This document shows positions 1 through 4,892 of a DNA stretch of 5,217 nucleotides, piece after piece. A model generated the notes under the pieces. It saw only the letters and a list, made by a program, of their open reading frames with translations, had not been told where the DNA came from and made no database searches. A program made the position numbers and the translations under genes. Numbering within the stretch: the stretch's first letter is position 1; every line of letters begins with the position of its first letter. The stretch comes from Gammaproteobacteria bacterium (lineage in GTDB: Bacteria; Pseudomonadota; Gammaproteobacteria; UWMA-0217): positions 1 through 5,217 of the forward strand of contig DRPO01000379.1 in assembly GCA_011330835.1 (NCBI GenBank), in the 5' to 3' direction.

Positions 1-35
1 CACTCAGCCCGGAATGGCGGTCCCCTGTTCCCGTC

Positions 36-55
36 ATTCCCGCGAAGGCGGGAAT
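36..55. repeat. Hairpin core of repeat copy 1
   Basis: This is a perfect 8-bp inverted repeat, ATTCCCGC (36-43) and GCGGGAAT (48-55), around a GAAG loop. There is no T-run on either side, so it is not a classical intrinsic terminator, although a minus-strand transcript reading past ompA would fold here. Confidence 0.8.
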
Positions 56-71
56 CCAGGGTTGTGACTGG

Positions 72-103
72 ATTCCGGGTCTTCGCATCACTCAGCCCGG
101 AAT
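72..103. repeat. Second inverted repeat spanning the junction of repeat units
   Basis: ATTCCGGG (72-79) can pair with CCCGGAAT (96-103) across a 16-nt loop. The arms belong to the end of unit 1 and the start of unit 2, so the array alternates two kinds of stem-loop. The equivalent left arm in unit 2 (near 158-165) is degraded, which suggests that copy is decaying. Confidence 0.6.
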
Positions 104-122
104 GACGCCCCCCGTACCGGTC

Positions 123-142
123 ATTCCCGCGAAAGCGGGAAT
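123..142. repeat. Hairpin core of repeat copy 2, with GAAA tetraloop
   Basis: This is a perfect 8-bp inverted repeat, ATTCCCGC (123-130) and GCGGGAAT (135-142). On the plus-strand reading it closes on a GAAA loop of the stable GNRA type. It sits about 90 nt past the ompA-like stop codon and, with the junction stem and copy 1, could stabilise the 3' end of the minus-strand transcript. That role is inferred. Confidence 0.75.
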
Positions 143-228
143 CCATGGCTACGACCCGGATTTCGAGTCTTCGCTGCGCTCAGCCCGGAATAACGAGGAA
201 GTGGGGCTTCAGTCCCTCCCTCGGGGTC

Positions 229-1350
229 TCAATCCTTGAGCAGTTCGAATTCGACGCGTCGGTTCAGGGCCCGCTTCTCCGGCGTGGCGTTGTCGTTAAG
301 CGGTTGAGTTTCACCAAATCCCCTGATTTCCATTCGGTCGGATGCGATGCCCTTGTTCTCCAGGTATTTCCTGACGGACTGGGCTCGACGAATGGACAGC
401 TTTTGGTTGTAGCTTTCCGAGCCAAATGAATCGGTGTGCCCATTGATCCGGATGCGCAAACGTGGGTCTGGCTGCAGCATGTCGGCGACGAAAGAGTCCA
501 GGATGGCGCGAGCGACGCCAGTCAGGTTGTAGTGATCAAACTCGAACAGAACTGTTGGCGGCGCGACGGGCTGCGCCGGTTTTTCTGGAGCTGGCGGAAG
601 CGGCGTGATTGGTGGCTTCTCCGGGACGACCCGAGGCGCTGGTTCGATCGGGGCGGGCGCCGGGTAAGGCTTCGCCTGACCAAAACGCTTCAGGATGCCG
701 ATCGAGACCAGTTTGGAGTCCTCGTCGTAAGAGATCAGCTCGGCGCGGGCGGCAATGCCGTTCGACCAGCCGTATTCCAGACCGGCGCCGAGGTGGATGC
801 CGGTGTCGTTCAGTTGCTTGAAGTCCACGGATCCGGCGGTATCGAGTCGGCTGAGGCCCACGCGGGCAAAGGCCGACAGGCCTTCGCGTCGGTAAAAGCC
901 CTCGTCGTCGAAGCCGCGCATATAGTCGCCAGCCCGTCGCGAATTGTAGAAATAGCCGATCAGGGAGGCGCCCCAGGATTTGTAGTCGATATCGCCAGCT
1001 TTGACATTGTCGGCGCGCCGGGCGATTTCCGCCTGGCCCAGGTTGGCGAAGAAGCCTTCGACGCTGAAGTGCTTGGTCAGGTCGTATCCGAGCGTCAGTG
1101 AGCCTCCCGAGCTGGAATCATCGCCGACCTTGAAGGCGGTGCCCGCAGTTCGCGGTTTCAGGCGAGTGAGTCCTACATTGGCTCCCACATATATCCGCTG
1201 GTTGAAATCGCGATCCCCGGGGGAATGGGCGGCGTTGGCCGCGGGGCTTGTGGCCGCGAGAAATGCGGAGGCCGAGATGGCGATTGCCAGAGGTTTGGCG
1301 ACAAACAGCCAGCGCGAAGGCTGGCTGTGCGAAAACAGGCTATTTCTCAT
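229..1350 (-). CDS. OmpA-family outer-membrane protein: beta-barrel plus peptidoglycan-binding domain
   Basis: A protein of 373 residues. Residues 1-40 look like a long signal peptide, cut after ANA. Residues about 41-223 have alternating-residue strands typical of a small eight-stranded barrel and end in an aromatic-terminated strand (SIGILKRF). Residues about 227-265 are a proline-rich periplasmic linker. Residues about 266-373 are an OmpA C-terminal domain, with VLFEFD at its start and the HTDSFGSESYNQKLSIRRA motif. By comparison with E. coli OmpA, D307 and R322 should hold the diaminopimelate of peptidoglycan. The protein should therefore span the outer membrane and grip the cell wall. 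ATG 1350 is the only sensible start. Its nearby Shine-Dalgarno is poor, and a strong AAGAGGAG lies 26 nt upstream behind a hairpin. It is probably co-transcribed with the Ig-repeat gene upstream. The family is secure; whether it is the main OmpA or an OprF-like paralogue is not. Confidence 0.93.
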   Translation of the reverse strand: MRNSLFSHSQPSRWLFVAKPLAIAISASAFLAATSPAANAAHSPGDRDFNQRIYVGANVGLTRLKPRTAGTAFKVGDDSSSGGSLTLGYDLTKHFSVEGFFANLGQAEIARRADNVKAGDIDYKSWGASLIGYFYNSRRAGDYMRGFDDEGFYRREGLSAFARVGLSRLDTAGSVDFKQLNDTGIHLGAGLEYGWSNGIAARAELISYDEDSKLVSIGILKRFGQAKPYPAPAPIEPAPRVVPEKPPITPLPPAPEKPAQPVAPPTVLFEFDHYNLTGVARAILDSFVADMLQPDPRLRIRINGHTDSFGSESYNQKLSIRRAQSVRKYLENKGIASDRMEIRGFGETQPLNDNATPEKRALNRRVEFELLKD

Positions 1351-1360
1351 CGTCTCGTTT

Positions 1361-1376
1361 GCCTGCGCGCGCAGGC
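1361..1376 (-). promoter_or_regulatory. Perfect 16-nt palindrome between Shine-Dalgarno and ompA-like start
   Basis: GCCTGCGCGCGCAGGC is a perfect palindrome lying in the 44-nt gap between the two minus-strand genes. In RNA it would make a GC-rich stem of 6 bp with a 4-nt loop. It starts directly after a strong Shine-Dalgarno sequence and ends 10 nt before the ATG. There is no T-run after it on either strand, so it is not a terminator. It may be a folded translational spacer or a DNA-binding site; the sequence alone does not decide. Confidence 0.6.
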
Positions 1377-1383
1377 TCCTCTT
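1376..1383 (-). promoter_or_regulatory. Displaced Shine-Dalgarno AAGAGGAG for the ompA-like gene
   Basis: Read on the minus strand, AAGAGGAG is a strong match to the anti-Shine-Dalgarno but ends about 25 nt before the ATG at 1350, too far for direct use. If the palindrome at 1361-1376 folds, the effective distance falls to about 10 nt. No in-frame ATG, GTG or TTG lies closer to it. Confidence 0.5.
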
Positions 1384-1394
1384 AAGTGATTCCG

Positions 1395-3056
1395 TCAGGT
1401 TGGATGACCGGGTCTGGCTTTCCTGAAGGCGCCCAAGACGCCGAGCCCCGTCAGCAGAAGGAAACCCATGCCGCCGGCGCCATGGCCTTGCAGTCCGGTT
1501 TCTATTCTGGCTGATGTCGACGGCAGGACGGTGGCGACACTGATGCGGACGACGGCGGTATCTTCCCCACCCTTGCCATCTTCAATCTTGTATTCAAAAC
1601 TGTCGGTGCCAGCAAAACCGTTTTCCGGTGTATAGGTGAATGTATCACCATCACGTTCCAGCGTTCCGTGAGCGGGTTCAGAAACTACAGTTGTTGACAA
1701 TTCGTCTCCATCGGGGTCGCTGTCATTTAGCAAGACGTTGAAGGACACCGGTTCGTTTCCGAATGTGGAGACCAGATCGTCGTTGGCGACGGGCGCGCCG
1801 TTCGCCAGGTTGACATTGATCGTGACGACAGCGGTGTCGCTGCCGCCATTGCCGTCGTCGATTTGATAGGTGATCGAATCGGAGCCGGTGAAATCACTGT
1901 CTGGCGTGTAGGCGATCCGGTTGTTGGTCACGCTGGCGTCGCCATGCTCGGGAGCGGAAACGATGCTGATCTTCAGAGCGTCGCCGTCCGGATCCGAATC
2001 ATTGGTCAGCACGTCCACGGTGATCGGCGTTGCGTTGTTGGTGTTGGCGGCGTCGTCGTTGGCCACCGGCGGGTTGTTCAGGGCGTAGAACGCGGACGCG
2101 GCGGAAAAGTCCGCATCGCCGGGGCCCCAGGTATCGGAGTCGCGCGGGAAGGAGGCCGGATCGGTCAGATCATGGGCCGACGAGTCGACGTCGGAGGGGA
2201 ATATCGAAAAGCCGTAGTAGGTTTGGTTGGGAACCAGGCCGAGATCTTCCTGACTGACGAACGCCATGCCGACAGGCTCGATATGGCTGTCGCGGTACTT
2301 GACGTAGCCGGGATTGTCGCCGAGGTCGTTCGACATGAAGCTGACTTCCAGTCGGACATTGGTTGTCGCCAGGCGAATCTGGTCCGGCCCGGATGTCTCC
2401 GGGTTGACGGTGGTTAAATGGGCGTAGGCCGCGGGATTTCCGTTTGCGTCGAGACGGGTAATCGCCGCGACCTTGACCGGATTGTTGGCGGACTTTTCAA
2501 GAATGGCCAGGCCGGATACTTGCAGGTGCTTTGGGGTCGAGCCGGTGCGTATTCCCTCCGTGGTGATATAATCGATCCGCTCGATGTTGTTCAGAGAGTC
2601 AGGCCGGCTGCCAGCGTTGGTGAAAACGTCGCGTGGGTCGACATTGATGATGTTATCCGACAGCATGCGGGCAAGATCGCAATCGCCGTTGCTGTCGAGC
2701 GGATAGGATGGCGCGTACATGAAGGCGTCGGCCTGGTTTTCCTCGACATAGAGGTTGCAGCGCGCGCCGGTTGCGTTGTCGTTGTCAACGCGACGGATGA
2801 TGACCCTGTCCGCCTTGTTCTCGAAGCGGTAGGCGCGGTTCTGGTAGGTAAACTGATCCAGGATCAGGTTGTCTCCGGTCCCCCAGCGGTAAGTAACGCC
2901 GTCCTGCGTGTAGGTCGTGGGCGTGGCGGGTTCGGCGTGAACCTGGATTGAGGTAATTTCCCCTTTCGCGAATGTGTCGCCCGTTCCCGAGAAAAGGAGC
3001 GCGCAGGCCAAGGTTGAGGCCAGCTTGCGCCTGAAAGTTCTTCCTGTCGCTTTCAT
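1395..3056 (-). CDS. Secreted protein with two Ig/cadherin-like repeats and GlyGly-type C-terminal sorting tail
   Basis: A protein of 553 residues from ATG 3056, chosen because GGGGAG sits 5 nt upstream and a signal peptide follows at once (basic MKATGRTFRRK, hydrophobic to about 24, likely cut after residue 30). The same frame opens further up at 3188, but those 44 residues do not look like a secretion signal. Residues about 31-325 match no domain I can name; they hold the only two cysteines of the mature protein (C100, C126), perhaps a disulfide. Two bacterial Ig-like (Big_9/cadherin-like) repeats follow at about 328-415 and 420-507, with a 92-residue period, each with PVANDD, VL.NDSDPDGD and YTP..F.G.DS. 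The acidic DSDPDGD motifs suggest calcium binding. The tail has GAGG (526-529), a hydrophobic run FLLLTGLGVLGAF (532-544) and a basic end, like GlyGly-CTERM substrates of rhombosortase. It is probably exported, processed and surface-linked, perhaps in adhesion; the role is inferred. Confidence 0.88.
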   Translation of the reverse strand: MKATGRTFRRKLASTLACALLFSGTGDTFAKGEITSIQVHAEPATPTTYTQDGVTYRWGTGDNLILDQFTYQNRAYRFENKADRVIIRRVDNDNATGARCNLYVEENQADAFMYAPSYPLDSNGDCDLARMLSDNIINVDPRDVFTNAGSRPDSLNNIERIDYITTEGIRTGSTPKHLQVSGLAILEKSANNPVKVAAITRLDANGNPAAYAHLTTVNPETSGPDQIRLATTNVRLEVSFMSNDLGDNPGYVKYRDSHIEPVGMAFVSQEDLGLVPNQTYYGFSIFPSDVDSSAHDLTDPASFPRDSDTWGPGDADFSAASAFYALNNPPVANDDAANTNNATPITVDVLTNDSDPDGDALKISIVSAPEHGDASVTNNRIAYTPDSDFTGSDSITYQIDDGNGGSDTAVVTINVNLANGAPVANDDLVSTFGNEPVSFNVLLNDSDPDGDELSTTVVSEPAHGTLERDGDTFTYTPENGFAGTDSFEYKIEDGKGGEDTAVVRISVATVLPSTSARIETGLQGHGAGGMGFLLLTGLGVLGAFRKARPGHPT

Positions 3057-3061
3057 GATGT

Positions 3062-3067
3062 CTCCCC
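3062..3067 (-). promoter_or_regulatory. Ribosome binding site fixing the start of the Ig-repeat gene
   Basis: GGGGAG on the minus strand lies 5 nt before ATG 3056. It decides in favour of this start over the upstream in-frame ATG at 3188, which also sits against the candidate -10 box and so would lie at or before the 5' end of the transcript. Confidence 0.75.
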
Positions 3068-3144
3068 GTAATATCCTGTTAGTCTTGTTTGCCAATGTGT
3101 GTAGACGGTTTATTGGTGGTTGATTCGTCCGTGTTCGCCCGACC

Positions 3145-3162
3145 GCTCCCCGCGCGGCGAGC
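3145..3162 (-). other. Possible GC-rich stem-loop in the 5' leader of the Ig-repeat gene
   Basis: The 18-nt segment has complementary outer arms (GCTC and GAGC) and a palindromic centre, CCGCGCGG, separated by one mismatch on each side. If transcription starts near 3185, the leader is about 130 nt long and would carry this structure. I recognise no riboswitch class in it. Confidence 0.3.
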
Positions 3163-3191
3163 GACATTACTGGACGCTCAAAGTTCATTTT

Positions 3192-3219
3192 ATATTAGAG
3201 TTTTCGAATATACTGTTAA
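3192..3219 (-). promoter_or_regulatory. Candidate sigma-70 promoter for the Ig-repeat/ompA-like unit
   Basis: On the minus strand TTAACA (3219 to 3214) is followed after 16 nt by TAATAT (3197 to 3192), in an AT-rich stretch that stands out from the GC-rich surroundings. Predicted transcription would start near 3185, giving a leader of about 130 nt. The boxes match the consensus at five of six and four of six positions. Confidence 0.45.
3209..3214 (+). promoter_or_regulatory. Candidate -10 box for gmhB-plsC
   Basis: TATACT on the plus strand is a good -10 element, about 47 nt before the gmhB start. The best upstream partner is TTCATT at 3184-3189, with a long 19-nt spacer and only three matches. 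A second possible -10, TTTAAT, lies at 3225-3230. The element touches the -35 box of the divergent minus-strand promoter. Confidence 0.35.
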
Positions 3220-3260
3220 CTCGCTTTAATTTTCATTACTAAGTAGAGATTTGATCTTAA

Positions 3261-3830
3261 ATGCGTGACGTAAATCACGATTTCTCGAAACGATTTGTGA
3301 TTTTGGACCGCGATGGCGTACTCAATGAGGACTCCGATGCGTACATCAAGTCGGTCGAGGAGTGGATTCCCATCGAAGGCAGTCTCGCGGCGGTTGCCCG
3401 GTTGAACCGGGCTGGCGTCAAGGTTGCGGTGGCGACCAACCAGTCTGGTCTGGCGCGGGGATTGTTCACGCAGCGGGATCTTGACGCGATGCACAAGCGT
3501 TTGCGGAGGTTGCTGGCCGAGGAAGGCGGTTGGCTGGATGCATTGGAATATTGTCCGCACGGGCCGGACGACGCCTGTGACTGCCGCAAGCCCAGGGCGG
3601 GGCTGCTGCGGCGGATTGGCGCGTTACTGCGGCGAAACCCGACCGATGCGATCGTCATCGGCGATTCGCTTCGGGATCTCCAGGCGGCCGAGACCGTGAA
3701 TGCGCAACCGGTTCTGGTCAGAACCGGCAAGGGACGACGAACCGAGGCGGAGGGAAACCTGCCGCCAGACGCGCGGGTTTACGATACGCTTGCGGATGCG
3801 GTGGACGCTATTCTCCGGGAGGCCATGTGA
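3261..3830 (+). CDS. gmhB: D-glycero-D-manno-heptose 1,7-bisphosphate 7-phosphatase
   Basis: A HAD-superfamily phosphatase of 189 residues, a normal length for GmhB. It removes the 7-phosphate from heptose 1,7-bisphosphate in the cytoplasm, on the way to ADP-heptose for the lipopolysaccharide inner core. Motif I is LDRDGVLN, with D16 as nucleophile and D18 as general acid/base. Motif II is ATNQSG (T59, N60). CRKP supplies K110, and GDSLRDL (134-140) binds magnesium. C98, H100, C106 and C108 form the structural zinc site, in the short-loop version CPHGPDDACDC. ATG 3261 begins 15 residues before motif I, as expected; its Shine-Dalgarno (AGTAGAG, 3242-3248) is weak and distant. The stop overlaps the next gene's start by 4 nt. 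HisB-type histidinol phosphatase is the nearest alternative, but the neighbour favours GmhB. Whether it uses the alpha or beta anomer cannot be told. Confidence 0.93.
   Translation: MRDVNHDFSKRFVILDRDGVLNEDSDAYIKSVEEWIPIEGSLAAVARLNRAGVKVAVATNQSGLARGLFTQRDLDAMHKRLRRLLAEEGGWLDALEYCPHGPDDACDCRKPRAGLLRRIGALLRRNPTDAIVIGDSLRDLQAAETVNAQPVLVRTGKGRRTEAEGNLPPDARVYDTLADAVDAILREAM
3817..3822 (+). promoter_or_regulatory. Ribosome binding site for the plsC-type GTG start
   Basis: GGGAGG lies inside the end of gmhB, 4 nt before GTG 3827. It supports the GTG as true start; the adjacent ATG at 3825 is in the gmhB frame and is followed directly by its stop codon. Confidence 0.7.
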
Positions 3831-4585
3831 AACGTCGTTACGGCAGGCTGGAAAAGACCAGCGCATTCTTGCGGTCAAGTCTGTTTTGGCTGGTTTTCGC
3901 GGGCAGCACCGTGCTGTATGGCGCGACCTTGTGGATGCTGGCCCTGTTTCCTTATGAACGGCGATTCCGGATCATTCTGACCTGGTCGCGGCTCAACGTC
4001 TGGGTGCTGGAGAAGGTTTGCGGCGTCAGGTATCGCGTGGAAGGGCGCGAAAACCTGCCGAAAGATCGCGCCGCGATCGCCGTCGGCAATCACCAATCGA
4101 CCTGGGAGACCCTGGCGTTGTCGTTCATTTTGCCGCCCCAGGTCTGGGTGCTGAAAAAGCAACTGCTGAGAATCCCGTTTTTCGGCTGGGGGCTGGCCAT
4201 GTCCAAGCCAATCGCGATCGACCGCTCGGCCGGCAAGTCGGCCCGACAGCAAGTCATCGAAAAAGGTCGGGAGCGGCTGCAAGAGGGGCTTTGGGTGGTC
4301 ATTTTCCCCGAAGGGACCCGCGTCCATCCCGGCGAGGTTCGGCGCTTCAAGCCGGGGGCGGCGATTCTGGCGGAGGCGACAGGTTATCCGATCGTGCCAA
4401 TTGCCCACAACGCCGGATTGTTTTGGCCGCGTCACCAGTTCATCAAATATCCGGGAGAAATCACCGTGAGCATCGGGCCGCCGATCGACCCGGCGGGTCT
4501 CGATCGGGAAGAGATTGGCGCCAGGGTCGAGACCTGGATTCGGCGGCGCATGGATGAGTTGCGCGGCGTGGTGGACGATGCCTGA
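3827..4585 (+). CDS. plsC: 1-acyl-sn-glycerol-3-phosphate acyltransferase (PlsC/LPLAT family)
   Basis: A 252-residue acyltransferase that should acylate lysophosphatidic acid to phosphatidic acid at the inner membrane. A hydrophobic anchor covers residues about 16-41. The catalytic block is NHQSTWE, with H89 and E94, so the usual HX4D reads HX4E; I recall the same HQSTWET form in related beta- and gammaproteobacterial proteins, so it is probably a subfamily trait. Further blocks are AIDRS (130-134), FPEGTR (160-165), which binds the glycerol phosphate, and VPIAHNAG (190-197). Translation starts at GTG 3827, inside the end of gmhB (GTGA overlap), implying coupled translation. The pair gmhB-plsC matches the order I recall in Pseudomonas, where the acyltransferase is called LptA, but there glyQS lies upstream and here a divergent gene does. 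The family is firm; the exact acyl acceptor and the gene symbol are less so. Confidence 0.88.
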   Translation: MKRRYGRLEKTSAFLRSSLFWLVFAGSTVLYGATLWMLALFPYERRFRIILTWSRLNVWVLEKVCGVRYRVEGRENLPKDRAAIAVGNHQSTWETLALSFILPPQVWVLKKQLLRIPFFGWGLAMSKPIAIDRSAGKSARQQVIEKGRERLQEGLWVVIFPEGTRVHPGEVRRFKPGAAILAEATGYPIVPIAHNAGLFWPRHQFIKYPGEITVSIGPPIDPAGLDREEIGARVETWIRRRMDELRGVVDDA

Positions 4586-4681
4586 GCTACCAGTTCACAT
4601 TTTTGCGTAAAATGGGCGGATTGCGGAAAAAGATTTCCGGTAACAATCAGATGACGCGCGCCGACAAGGGAATGGGGTGCT

Positions 4682-4741
4682 AAGATCAGTATGGAGATTA
4701 CTTCTCGCGACCAGGAATGCCTCGTTCAGGTCGCGGATCTT
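4682..4741 (+). repeat. Nested inverted repeats AAGATC/GATCTT and CGCGACC/GGTCGCG
   Basis: CGCGACC (4706-4712) pairs with GGTCGCG (4729-4735) across 16 nt, and AAGATC (4682-4687) pairs with GATCTT (4736-4741). The right arms are contiguous while the left arms are 18 nt apart. The right end runs into TTTT (4740-4743), so the inner stem has a weakly terminator-like tail on the plus strand. Confidence 0.5.
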
Positions 4742-4751
4742 TTCGCCGATA

Positions 4752-4777
4752 GCTGCGTTGCAAGAACTTGACGCAGC
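4752..4777 (+). repeat. Upstream stem-loop GCTGCGT/ACGCAGC that competes with the terminator-like hairpin
   Basis: GCTGCGT (4752-4758) pairs with ACGCAGC (4771-4777). The loop contains CAAG-AA-CTTG, which can extend the stem with a 2-nt bulge. The right arm is also the left arm of the next hairpin, so the two structures exclude each other. Confidence 0.55.
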
Positions 4778-4796
4778 CCCACGATGGCTGCGTTTT
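4771..4796 (+). terminator. Terminator-like hairpin after plsC
   Basis: ACGCAGCC (4771-4778) pairs perfectly with GGCTGCGT (4786-4793) around a 7-nt loop, and the stem ends in TTTT (4793-4796). This has the form of an intrinsic terminator with a short T-tract, at about 185 nt past the plsC stop. An outer GCAAG/CTTGC pair (4760-4764 and 4800-4804) lengthens the symmetry, which would also fit a REP-like element. Confidence 0.5.
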
Positions 4797-4851
4797 ACGC
4801 TTGCTCTCGACGAAAATCCACGCGCCCTGAAGGGAGCTTGATCGCGAGAAG

Positions 4852-4857
4852 TATAAC
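4852..4857 (+). promoter_or_regulatory. Possible -10 box for the NDUFA9-like gene
   Basis: TATAAC matches the -10 consensus at five of six positions and would start transcription near 4864, about 29 nt before ATG 4893. No good -35 box stands at the proper distance; CTGAAG at 4827-4832 is the nearest and poor. Confidence 0.3.
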
Positions 4858-4892
4858 GGCGTGACTCATGGAAAATCGACGCATCAGGGATT

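Larger units (their letters stand above)
1..191. repeat. Tandem 88-bp intergenic repeat, about 2.2 copies, dRS3-like
   Basis: Two full copies (1-88 and 89-176) and the start of a third (177-191) follow each other with an 88-bp period, judged by the shared CTCAGCCCGGAAT landmark at 3-15, 91-103 and 179-191. Each full unit contains a hairpin with ATTCCCGC and GCGGGAAT arms around a 4-nt loop, and copy 1 also ends with an ATTCCGGG arm that can pair with the next unit's CCCGGAAT. The ATTCCC-N8-GGGAAT core fits the dRS3-type repeat known from Neisseria and resembles short intergenic repeats in other proteobacteria. Copy 2 has diverged in its last third (GGATTTCGAG in place of GGATTCCGGG). The array lies just past the end of the ompA-like gene and may continue left of the window. 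No gene is supported in bases 1-228. Confidence 0.8.
4586..4892. other. 307-nt intergenic region with several stem-loops and no convincing gene
   Basis: Between plsC and the NDUFA9-like gene I see no tRNA, no known riboswitch and no well-supported small gene. The region contains a short hairpin CGGAAA/TTTCCG (4624-4639), nested inverted repeats at 4682-4741, a three-part repeat at 4752-4796 and a possible -10 box at 4852-4857. So many structures in so short a space suggest a structured RNA or a decayed repeat element. Confidence 0.5.

Noticed and set aside
1..191. CRISPR array
   Set aside because: The repeats are contiguous 88-bp units with imperfect copies and internal hairpins. There are no short identical repeats separated by unique spacers, and no cas gene is present.
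436..1101. Plus-strand open frame of 221 codons
   Set aside because: It lies wholly opposite the ompA-like gene, which has a clear signal peptide and domain motifs. The plus-strand translation is arginine- and valine-rich with no recognisable motif, as antisense frames in GC-rich genes usually are.
1863..2951. Two consecutive plus-strand open frames opposite the Ig-repeat gene
   Set aside because: They are antisense to a strongly supported gene with a signal peptide, Ig repeats and tail. Their products are glycine/valine/arginine-rich low-information sequences without domain features.
3000..3020. Lipoprotein signal (cysteine in STLACALL) in the Ig-repeat protein
   Set aside because: The residues before C18 read TLA rather than a proper lipobox, and the hydrophobic stretch continues past the cysteine. 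Ordinary signal peptidase I cleavage after residue 30 fits better.
3057..3185. Cyclic-di-GMP (GEMM) riboswitch in the leader of the Ig-repeat gene
   Set aside because: Only a GGCAAAC fragment resembles the class. The other conserved stretches of the aptamer are absent.
3057..3188. N-terminal extension of the Ig-repeat protein to ATG 3188
   Set aside because: The extra 44 residues would bury the signal peptide, the ATG lies against the candidate -10 box, and a good ribosome binding site serves ATG 3056.
4651..4683. Ten-codon leader peptide frame
   Set aside because: No ribosome binding site and no run of regulatory codons; short frames like this arise by chance.
4691..4771. Small 26-codon open frame in the gap after plsC
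   Set aside because: It has no ribosome binding site, no recognisable feature, and coincides with the inverted repeats that more simply explain the sequence.
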